Made by a program: the position numbers and the translations under genes
The notes under the pieces: generated by a model
The model's input: only the letters and a program-made list of their open reading frames with translations
Databases searched by the model: none
Told to the model about the DNA's origin: nothing
DNA from: Roseiflexaceae bacterium
GTDB taxonomy: Bacteria; Chloroflexota; Chloroflexia; Chloroflexales; Roseiflexaceae
Length of the DNA stretch: 49,665 nucleotides
Assembly (NCBI GenBank): GCA_947474225.1
Contig: CANJHS010000021.1
Coordinates: forward strand, 1 to 49,665
Direction: 5' to 3'
Shown here: in pieces, positions 43,937 through 49,665 of the stretch
Position numbering within the stretch: position 1 is the first letter of the stretch
Layout: each line of letters starts with the position of its first letter

Positions 43937-44089
43937 CCCAAATCCTTTGTGGTCAGATTATCTCTCTATTGTAAGTTGAAAAACCAATTTTGTTTCATTT
44001 TCTGCGTATTCAAAAGCATACGCACCGACAGTATGACTGTTGCAATCTCAATCCACCGGTACAATACATACAAAGCTGAGGAGTAGCCC

Positions 44090-44728
44090 GTGCGCATAGT
44101 GATTGTAGCCAACGCCCCTGTGGTGGCAGACCATCGCCTCGGTGCGTGCATAGATGACGCCGATTACCTCATCGCTGCCGACGGTGGTGGGGTAGTATTG
44201 AGTGGACTTGGGCGAGCGCCTCATTTATTAATCGGTGATCTCGATTCGATCGACAGCCAAAGCCTGACATTTTTTGAAGCGTCCGGAACAGAAGTTCATC
44301 GCTACCCGCCTGAAAAAGACGAGACCGACCTCGAGCTCGCGCTCCAAGCGGCAGTGTCTCGAGGTGCGCACACCATTGATTTGTTTTGTGTGCTTGGCGG
44401 CCGTTGGGATCACACATTTGCAACAATTGCCATGCTCAGCATGCCGATGCTGGCCGACATACGGGTGCGCATCTATGCAGAACAGCAAACAATAGAATTA
44501 ATCCGCTCGACCGCAATTATCCATGGGCAAGTCGGAGATGTGGTGTCGTTGCTCCCGATGACTCCAACAGTAAACGGTATTACGACAACAGGACTTGCAT
44601 ATCCATTGGCTGATGCAACGCTCTTCTTCGAGCGCTCTCGCGGCGTAAGCAATGTGCTGACTGCGACGAGTGCCCTCGTCACCATTCGTGATGGATTGTT
44701 GCTCTGTGTCCACAATGAATCTGTGTAA
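44090..44728 (+). CDS. thiN: Thiamine pyrophosphokinase
   Basis: This 212-residue enzyme makes thiamine diphosphate from thiamine and ATP. It has the TPK catalytic domain with ADGGGVVLSGLGRAPHLLIGDLDSI, YPPEKDETDLELAL and VLGGRWDHTFATIAML, followed by the smaller thiamine-binding beta domain (QVGDVVSLLPMTPTV; GVSNVL). The start is a GTG at 44090 with GAGGAG seven bases upstream; the nearest in-frame ATG would lose the first strand. It is divergent from galT across 153 bases and has no evident operon partner. No TPP riboswitch is seen upstream. Confidence 0.93.
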   Translation: MRIVIVANAPVVADHRLGACIDDADYLIAADGGGVVLSGLGRAPHLLIGDLDSIDSQSLTFFEASGTEVHRYPPEKDETDLELALQAAVSRGAHTIDLFCVLGGRWDHTFATIAMLSMPMLADIRVRIYAEQQTIELIRSTAIIHGQVGDVVSLLPMTPTVNGITTTGLAYPLADATLFFERSRGVSNVLTATSALVTIRDGLLLCVHNESV

Positions 44729-44848
44729 TCTCGCCCGGGTACACGATGCGTTTGGGATGATTGTGTTGAAAACAAACAGGATGTAAACAATTAACGCTAT
44801 GTATCTTTTGTCACAATGCACCAATTGTGCGTATGAACAAAGACACTA

Positions 44849-44877
44849 TTGCAAAACATTAAAAGCTATGCTACACT
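44849..44877 (+). promoter_or_regulatory. Extended promoter upstream of the zinc-ribbon gene
   Basis: TTGCAA (44849-44854), a 17-base spacer and TGC-TACACT (44872-44877) form a good promoter with an extended -10. The predicted first transcribed base (44884) is the A of an ATG in frame with the gene at 45028. Confidence 0.7.
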
Positions 44878-45027
44878 GCTCACATGAGCTGGGTGTTACT
44901 CAATACGTCCAAGTGTTTATCCCCTCGGGGCTTCATTTGTTGCGTACAGGACAAACCACTCCCTGGTCCGCGCATACCAGACATCCCATTGGAAGTACCA
45001 ACCTTGGAGACAAGAGGAGAGCTAGCG
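44878..45027 (+). other. Leader, or N-terminal extension, of the zinc-ribbon gene
   Basis: The 299 bases between thiN and the ATG at 45028 hold the promoter and about 145 bases of transcribed leader. The leader is open in the same frame as the zinc-ribbon gene from an ATG at 44884 placed exactly at the predicted start point. It would add 48 residues (MSWVLLNTSKCLSPRGF and so on), which look unlike normal protein. A long structured leader, as in cold-shock mRNAs, is the alternative. Confidence 0.45.
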
Positions 45028-45366
45028 ATGAGCTACGCTGACAAGACACTGAATTGTCGCGATTGTGGTGAACCATTTGTATTCACCGCCGGCGAACAAG
45101 AATTCTACGCCCAGAAGGGCTTCACCAACGAGCCAACTCGTTGTCTGCCATGCCGGCAGTCACGCAAGTCCCAGATGAATGGGCGCGGCGACAGCATGGG
45201 TGGCGGGTATCGCGATCGTTCCGCTAGTAGCGGACCTCGCGAACAATACGCAACCGTTTGCGCAGGTTGTGGCAAAGAAGCAACCGTTCCATTCGTACCC
45301 CGCAATAACAAGCCCGTCTACTGCGATGACTGCTTTCAGAATCAGCGCCGTGGATCACGCGCCTAG
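45028..45366 (+). CDS. Small zinc-ribbon protein with two CxxC pairs per domain
   Basis: This 112-residue protein starts MSYADKTLNCRDCGEPF behind AGAGGAG. It contains two treble-clef or ribbon-like zinc sites: CRDCGEPFVFTAGEQEF, then CLPCR; and after a Gly/Ser/Arg linker CAGCGKEATVPFVPRNNKP, then CDDC. The FTAGEQEFYAQKGFTNEPTRC core is that of the zf-trcl type often found in Chloroflexota. Role unknown; nucleic-acid binding is likely from the Arg-rich linker. It has a strong promoter and a long leader, and is followed by two hairpins. An in-frame leaderless extension to 160 residues is possible. Confidence 0.85.
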   Translation: MSYADKTLNCRDCGEPFVFTAGEQEFYAQKGFTNEPTRCLPCRQSRKSQMNGRGDSMGGGYRDRSASSGPREQYATVCAGCGKEATVPFVPRNNKPVYCDDCFQNQRRGSRA

Positions 45367-45399
45367 GGTATAACCCGACGCGTGTTTTCGTTCAAAAAC

Positions 45400-45435
45400 T
45401 CTCCCCAAGCAGATTGCGCGATGTGCTTGGGGAGA
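45400..45435. terminator. Hairpin terminator after the zinc-ribbon gene
   Basis: TCTCCCCAAGCA pairs with TGCTTGGGGAGA (12 bp, 12-base loop), followed on the plus strand by ACTTTAT and preceded by AAAA on the minus side. It lies between the convergent zinc-ribbon and hppA genes and can serve both. Confidence 0.75.
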
Positions 45436-45440
45436 ACTTT

Positions 45441-45467
45441 ATCCCGGTCGACTCTGTCGACCGGGAT
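45441..45467. terminator. Second hairpin, between zinc-ribbon and hppA genes
   Basis: ATCCCGGTCGAC pairs with GTCGACCGGGAT (12 bp, TCT loop), with AAAG on the minus-strand exit side. It lies 15 bases from the hppA stop and is probably its terminator. Confidence 0.7.
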
Positions 45468-45482
45468 TTGTCTGTGGAGATA

Positions 45483-47759
45483 TTATGTCGTTGGTTGTTT
45501 TGAGCGCCAAATAGACCAGACCAAACCAACCATACTCAGGCCAAGAAGCGCAATGAGGGAGGGAGTCAACGGTGCATCAACCGGGCGCATCGATACGATA
45601 ATCGGCGCAATGATGAGCGAGACAAGATTCATCACCTTGACCATCGGATTGAGTGCAGGACCGGCGGTGTCTTTGAGTGGGTCACCGACGGTGTCTCCGA
45701 CGACGGCTGCTTTGTGTGGTTCTGAATGCTTGCCACCATGGTTGCCTTCTTCGATGTGTTTCTTGGCATTGTCCCATGCGCCACCGGCGTTAGATTGATA
45801 GACTGCCAGGAGTTGACCCGACAATATAACTCCAGCCAAAAATCCGCCTAATGCCTCGATACCCAGTCCGAAGCCCACCAGGATGGGGATAGCCACCGCC
45901 ATTATGCCGATTCCCAACAATTCTCGTTGCGCTGCACTCGTCGAAATGCTGACTGCCCGTGCGTAGTCCGGAACGACGGTGCCTTCCATGATGCCTGGGA
46001 TTTTGAATTGACGGCGTACCTCGTTGACAATCTCTGCTGCTGCACGAGCCACGGCGCGGATCATCAACGAAGAAAAGAGCATCGGTACCGACCCACCGAT
46101 AAGCAACCCAATGAATACCGCTGGAGAAGCAACGTTGATCGCCGTCAACTGCGCATAGCCCAAAGAGAGCTGGACTTTGCCGACATCGCTGATGTACGAG
46201 CCAAACAATGCGACTGCTGCTATCACTGCAGAACCGATTGCGATGCCCTTGGTAACTGCTTTTGTGGTGTTCCCAACGGCGTCGAGATCGTCCATGACAT
46301 CACGAGCAGATTTCTCCAGATGCGCCATCTCGCCGATCCCATTTGCATTATCCGATATGGGGCCGAATGAATCCATCGAAATCGTATTGCCTGTCAGTGT
46401 CAACATACCGATGCCGGTCAATGCGACACCATACAGCACGTGGATGAGATCAGTGGTTGCGCTGCCATAAATCAGAATGGATACAAAAATAGCCCCAGCA
46501 ATCACAATTGCCGAGTATGTGCTCGATTCCATACCGAGCGCTGTCCCAGACAGAATATTGGTGGCTGCACCAGTCTCGGAAGCAGCACTGACTTCTTTGA
46601 CGGGAGCAAATTTGGTCGAGGTATAGTATTCCGTGAGCTTGCCAAGTCCGATTGCCAACGCGATGCCAGAGACGGTGGCGAGGAAGGGCTTCCAATCGAC
46701 GCTGCCGGTTGCAGGGTCTATCATATACACCTGTGTAATGGCGGCGAAGCCAGCCACTGCAATTGCAGCCGAGAGATACAGACCACGGTCCATTGCACCC
46801 AGCGCATCGCGTTTTTTCTCGTCCGTCCGGACAATGAGATTTCCAATGGCTGAGGCAAATACGCCGATGCCACGGAGGATAAGTGGGAAGAGGACAAAAC
46901 GCAGATCATATTGACCATCACCGATGGTCCCCAAGGTTGCATCGCCCAAGACCAAACCAAGAATGAGTGCCGACACAGTCGTGACTTCAAAGCTCTCAAA
47001 GACGTCAGCAGCCATACCTGCGCAATCGCCGACGTTATCGCCGACGAGGTCAGCAATCACCGCTGCATTGCGTGGATCGTCCTCCGGGATACCTGCTTCG
47101 ACCTTACCTACCAGGTCAGCACCGACATCGGCAGCCTTGGTGTAAATGCCACCGCCAACACGCATAAACAATGCGATTAACGAGCCGCCGAACCCATAGC
47201 CGAGTAATGCATCTGGTGCACTAATGCCGAAAATCATAAAGATAATCGTGCCGCCGAGCAAGCCCAGCCCGACGGTCAGCATCCCAGTGACACTGCCTGA
47301 TCGATATGCGACTTGCAACGCTGGGTTATAGCCGATGCGTGACGCTGCCGCGACGCGGACGTTCCCTTCGACGGCGACATTCATCCCCACATACCCGACG
47401 GTGTATGAGAAGAGAGATCCCATGAGAAAGGCCAGCGCGCGTCCAATGGCGACCCATTGGGTGGCAGCTTCTATTGAACCGAAGCGTATGACTGCTTCGT
47501 GTGATGGCGGAATAATCAAGACGCTCGCACCGAGTACGATGGTCAAAATCCCAATGAGCAGTGCGATGGTGCGGAATTGACGTGATAAATATGCATTTGC
47601 TCCGGCACGAATAAAGCCCCAGACCTCCTGCATTCGTGCAGTACCTTTGTCTTGGGAAAGGATCTGCGCACGGAGGATAAATGCATAGCCGATGCCGAGA
47701 AGTGCCATGCCGAATACCGCCCATATAGCAGTCTGTTCAAATGCAGTCGGTGTGTTCAT
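45483..47759 (-). CDS. hppA: Membrane-bound proton-translocating pyrophosphatase, K+-independent
   Basis: This 758-residue integral membrane enzyme hydrolyses pyrophosphate to pump H+. It has about 16 helices, with the pyrophosphate site GGIYTKAADVGADLVGKVEAGIPEDDPRN (split over conserved DVGADLVGK and EDDPRN) and DLVGDNVGDCAGM. At the K+ site it reads GNTTKAVTKG, with Lys where K+-dependent enzymes have Ala (position 460 in family numbering) and Thr at 463, which marks the K+-independent class. GDTVGDPLKDTAGPALN ends the catalytic core. The ATG at 47759 follows GAGGAG. Two hairpins lie after its stop. It can conserve energy from pyrophosphate, useful in low-light phototrophs. Confidence 0.96.
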   Translation of the reverse strand: MNTPTAFEQTAIWAVFGMALLGIGYAFILRAQILSQDKGTARMQEVWGFIRAGANAYLSRQFRTIALLIGILTIVLGASVLIIPPSHEAVIRFGSIEAATQWVAIGRALAFLMGSLFSYTVGYVGMNVAVEGNVRVAAASRIGYNPALQVAYRSGSVTGMLTVGLGLLGGTIIFMIFGISAPDALLGYGFGGSLIALFMRVGGGIYTKAADVGADLVGKVEAGIPEDDPRNAAVIADLVGDNVGDCAGMAADVFESFEVTTVSALILGLVLGDATLGTIGDGQYDLRFVLFPLILRGIGVFASAIGNLIVRTDEKKRDALGAMDRGLYLSAAIAVAGFAAITQVYMIDPATGSVDWKPFLATVSGIALAIGLGKLTEYYTSTKFAPVKEVSAASETGAATNILSGTALGMESSTYSAIVIAGAIFVSILIYGSATTDLIHVLYGVALTGIGMLTLTGNTISMDSFGPISDNANGIGEMAHLEKSARDVMDDLDAVGNTTKAVTKGIAIGSAVIAAVALFGSYISDVGKVQLSLGYAQLTAINVASPAVFIGLLIGGSVPMLFSSLMIRAVARAAAEIVNEVRRQFKIPGIMEGTVVPDYARAVSISTSAAQRELLGIGIMAVAIPILVGFGLGIEALGGFLAGVILSGQLLAVYQSNAGGAWDNAKKHIEEGNHGGKHSEPHKAAVVGDTVGDPLKDTAGPALNPMVKVMNLVSLIIAPIIVSMRPVDAPLTPSLIALLGLSMVGLVWSIWRSKQPTT

Positions 47760-47830
47760 TTCGCTCCTCATTGATGCGCAGTGGCGTCGTCGCCATATTA
47801 GGTGATGCGTATGAAAACGCTCGATAGATA

Positions 47831-47860
47831 ATTTTACCACGTGGCGCTTTCATTGGGCAA
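47831..47860 (-). promoter_or_regulatory. Promoter of hppA
   Basis: On the minus strand TTGCCC, an 18-base spacer and TAAAAT precede hppA, giving a leader of about 65 bases. Confidence 0.5.
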
Positions 47861-47898
47861 AAAACCTGTATGACAGTCACCTTATAAAACGAATGAAC

Positions 47899-47919
47899 GT
47901 TGTACGTGATGCGTACAAC
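47899..47919. promoter_or_regulatory. Inverted repeat, probable operator
   Basis: GTTGTACG-N5-CGTACAAC is a perfect 8-bp inverted repeat six bases before the -35 box of the small LuxR-type HTH gene, in the divergent spacer with hppA. The arrangement suits a dimeric regulator, possibly the gene product itself. Confidence 0.6.
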
Positions 47920-47924
47920 TGGTA

Positions 47925-47953
47925 TTGATTTTTTTGTCTTATCTTGCTATATT
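47925..47953 (+). promoter_or_regulatory. Promoter of the LuxR-type HTH gene
   Basis: TTGATT, a 17-base spacer and TGC-TATATT (extended -10, hexamer at 47948-47953) lie 36 bases before the ATG at 47990. Confidence 0.7.
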
Positions 47954-47989
47954 TGTGCCATTCAAAACCAAAAACCGAAAGGAACAGCA

Positions 47990-48322
47990 ATGAGAAACCG
48001 ACGCCAGCCGGAAGATTTGGAAAACGAACCACCATTTTCGAGCGATGACCCCTATATCGAGTCAGTGATGCGTCGATTACATGTGATTCATACGGGGTAT
48101 GCGCCGTCGATGGACGTCCGCAGCCACGAGATATTGGACTGCCTATTGAGTGGCATGCCGTATGCCGAAATCGCAAAATCTTTGTACATCAGTGTCGATA
48201 CGGTACGTTCTGGCGTTCGTAAAATATATGCTGCACTGGAATGCGACGAAACGACGCTCATCAAAGTATGCCGTGATGCCGGTTGGCATAGACCATACCC
48301 GTTCATGCGGCGCGAATCGTAG
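47990..48322 (+). CDS. Small stand-alone LuxR-type helix-turn-helix protein
   Basis: This 110-residue protein starts at ATG 47990 behind AAAGGA. Residues about 45-100 form a LuxR/GerE-type HTH: SHEILDCLLSGMPYAEIAKS, YISVDTVRSGVRKIYAALECD. No receiver or ligand domain precedes it, so its activity is not obviously signal-gated. A polar N-terminus with acidic residues and a short C-terminal tail complete it. It has an extended -10 promoter and an inverted repeat upstream, suggesting autoregulation or control of hppA in the divergent direction. The next membrane-protein gene follows after 49 bases. Confidence 0.8.
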   Translation: MRNRRQPEDLENEPPFSSDDPYIESVMRRLHVIHTGYAPSMDVRSHEILDCLLSGMPYAEIAKSLYISVDTVRSGVRKIYAALECDETTLIKVCRDAGWHRPYPFMRRES

Positions 48323-48336
48323 TCTGCATAGATGGC

Positions 48337-48345
48337 TGGTATAAT
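48337..48345 (+). promoter_or_regulatory. Extended -10 element before the membrane-protein pair
   Basis: TGG-TATAAT is an extended -10 element 26 bases before the ATG at 48372, so the two membrane-protein genes may have their own transcript. Confidence 0.5.
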
Positions 48346-48371
48346 CGGATTTTGCGCTACTGTGGTGAATT

Positions 48372-49256
48372 ATGAAAACGATTGATTCGCGATTTCGCAT
48401 AGGGATTGCGATTCTCTGTCTGTCATTACCGGTATACGAAAGCTTTGCACTCCTCCAACCTGATGCACTCCTGCAGTGGGCATCTTCATTCCATCTGTTG
48501 AGTGCAGTTGCACTGTGCATTGCCGCAGTGCTTTTCTGGAATACGGCACATGCATCAAAACCTGTTGCCGCGTGGAGTGTCACACTCCTCATGGTGAGCG
48601 TGGCGTTTTTGGATGTCGGGATGCAATGGGTCCAAGGGACAGATTATCTCATCTTGAATATGATGCAACCATTTCATGTAATCAGTATTACAACAATTGC
48701 CTGGATTATCGGTTCGAGGACAGCACATTCCGCAGATGCGGTCCTCGCACACAGTATCGCCCTTTTTGCTCCACTCGTATTGTTGTGGGGGGTTATCGCA
48801 ACCTGGTCACCGTTTGTCGCAGTATATGCAGAAAGTTACGGTGGTGGCGACACCCTGGTCGGTCATGGCACAACCTGCATGCTGGCATTTGTTGCAAGTT
48901 TGACGCTCACGCTGCGTCGCAGCACCACGCAAACCGGCACACCAGGACTGGCAACCATAGGCATGTTTGTTTTTGGGTTGACTCAGGCACTGCTCAGTCA
49001 GAATCTGCGTTTCATCCCCCTCTTGCTTCTCTGTGGAGGAATATTTGACGCACTGCGGTGGAAGTGGCCACATGCACACCGACTGCGTGTCATCGTCCCA
49101 ACCATGATCTGCGTCACGGGATATTTTGTCACCCTTCGCTCCACCACAATTGTCGCCTGGGACATGACCACATGGTTTGGCGTCTGTATACTCAGTGCAT
49201 GTCTCTGTGGAGCGTTGAGTTCGGTTGGTTTTCGTGCGCAAAGGGGATCCAAATGA
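48372..49256 (+). CDS. Multi-pass membrane protein of unknown function
   Basis: This 294-residue protein has about eight or nine hydrophobic segments, starting around residues 8-25. I do not recognise its family. Polar or His-bearing stretches at segment ends include SSFHLLSAVAL, MMQPFHVISITT, AVLAHSIALFAP and TLVGHGTTCML, so several His residues lie near the membrane. It overlaps the next gene by four bases (ATGA), and that protein is also His-rich. No ribosome-binding site stands out before the ATG at 48372. A paired role in the membrane is inferred from the coupling. Confidence 0.7.
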   Translation: MKTIDSRFRIGIAILCLSLPVYESFALLQPDALLQWASSFHLLSAVALCIAAVLFWNTAHASKPVAAWSVTLLMVSVAFLDVGMQWVQGTDYLILNMMQPFHVISITTIAWIIGSRTAHSADAVLAHSIALFAPLVLLWGVIATWSPFVAVYAESYGGGDTLVGHGTTCMLAFVASLTLTLRRSTTQTGTPGLATIGMFVFGLTQALLSQNLRFIPLLLLCGGIFDALRWKWPHAHRLRVIVPTMICVTGYFVTLRSTTIVAWDMTTWFGVCILSACLCGALSSVGFRAQRGSK

Positions 49257-49665
49257 CACCGTTACCATTATCTCAACCACCATTTTTCTTGCGCCGCCTG
49301 GCACTGGCAATGGCGCAACCAAGCGTGCGTCATTGGATATTGATGCCGTCATTTGTGTGGTTTGTCGGTGGATTATTTTTGGACGGATGGGCCCATAACC
49401 ACGGCAGAGTCGACAATACATTTTTCACCCCATGGCACGCGGTGTTCTACAGTGGGTACCTCGGAGTAGCGCTCGCATTGGGGTTGCTGGTGTGGAGCAG
49501 TTGGATGCGTGGTGAACAGTGGCAGAGCGCACTTGCACTGCCCTACCGTATTGCCATTTTGGCAGCACCAGGCTTTGGTATGGCTGGCGTGGCAGATTTG
49601 TGGTGGCATACAAACTACGGATTCGAGGCAGGCATCACGCTGTTGTTGAGCCCACCACATCTCGC
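49253..49665 (+). CDS. His-rich membrane protein of unknown function (partial, cut by window end)
   Basis: The first 137 residues are visible and the frame stays open to the window end. There are about three hydrophobic segments so far. Conserved-looking stretches are GWAHNHG (H48, H50), FFTPWHAVFYSGY (H62), and DLWWHTNYGFEAGITLLLSPPH (H119, E125, H136). I recall the pattern DxxWHxxxGxE-LLSPxHL from uncharacterised actinobacterial and Chloroflexota membrane proteins, without known activity. The His and acidic residues in membrane segments point to metal or heme binding. The gene starts in the stop of the preceding gene (ATGA) and is probably translated with it. Confidence 0.72.
   Translation, partial: MTPLPLSQPPFFLRRLALAMAQPSVRHWILMPSFVWFVGGLFLDGWAHNHGRVDNTFFTPWHAVFYSGYLGVALALGLLVWSSWMRGEQWQSALALPYRIAILAAPGFGMAGVADLWWHTNYGFEAGITLLLSPPHL

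Noticed and set aside
44040-44065. TTGCAA and TACAAT as a promoter for thiN
   Set aside because: The spacing is only 14 bases, outside the workable range; no better pair was found.
1-49665. CRISPR arrays, insertion sequences, prophage, tRNA or rRNA genes
   Set aside because: No regularly spaced repeats, transposase motifs, integrase genes, CCA-ended cloverleaves or rRNA-like stretches were seen; gene content and overlaps look chromosomal throughout.

Overview
The window looks like chromosome of a phototrophic member of the Chloroflexota, probably class Chloroflexia (filamentous anoxygenic phototroph type). The main clue is an adjacent pair of photosynthesis accessory genes on the plus strand: a PucC/BCH2-family carrier (30456-31886) and a PuhE-type photosynthetic complex assembly protein (31919-32698). 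Abundant solute-binding lipoproteins, GT-C/GT2 glycosyltransferases, a zinc-ribbon protein and a K+-independent proton pyrophosphatase fit this phylum. The lineage is inferred from gene content, not from a marker gene. I see no rRNA, tRNA, CRISPR array, insertion sequence or phage gene. Most genes are ordinary chromosomal genes with ATGA or TAATG overlaps and short spacers.

Layout. 0.1-4 kb: a frameshifted DUF3048 gene (minus), a seven-copy ATCAGTT repeat, and lon under a near-consensus promoter overlapped by a CIRCE heat-shock operator. 4-13 kb: a PIG-L deacetylase/GmhA/solute-binding-lipoprotein cluster, then a carbohydrate ABC importer without an ATPase (binding protein plus two permeases) behind a consensus promoter, followed by an FG-GAP/UnbV lipoprotein and a membrane protein with HxxEH motifs. 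13-19.7 kb: a GT-C and a GT2 glycosyltransferase, HflX, an MFS carrier and an alpha/beta hydrolase. 19.7-25 kb (minus): a DegT aminotransferase, ftsY, glnA, an unknown single-pass membrane protein and acpS. 25-30 kb: a response-regulator remnant, a Gfo/Idh/MocA oxidoreductase, RidA, gltX with a clean terminator, and mnmE with an apparently leaderless promoter. 30-34 kb: pucC, puhE and a receiver-RodZ fusion that carries a 36-bp perfect palindrome. 34-39.5 kb: a HAD phosphatase and a binding lipoprotein (minus), a Cys/Met gamma-family PLP enzyme, an MBL hydrolase, and a two-gene unit with a UvdE-like nuclease and a small PUA-like protein behind a LexA (SOS) box. 39.5-44 kb (minus): galT, an inositol-monophosphatase-family gene, a GHMP kinase with an arabinokinase-like motif, and an esterase. 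44-49.7 kb: thiamine pyrophosphokinase, a zinc-ribbon protein, hppA, a small LuxR-type HTH gene behind an inverted repeat, and two multi-pass membrane proteins, the last cut by the window end.

The strongest lead for something undescribed is the LexA-boxed UvdE-like/PUA-like pair at 38204-39520, which looks like a compact DNA-damage-inducible repair unit. Other leads are the receiver-RodZ fusion, PuhE in a lineage thought to lack the reaction-centre H subunit, and the two sets of His-rich multi-pass membrane proteins. Start sites were chosen from ribosome-binding sites and promoters, so several proteins are shorter than their longest open frames.
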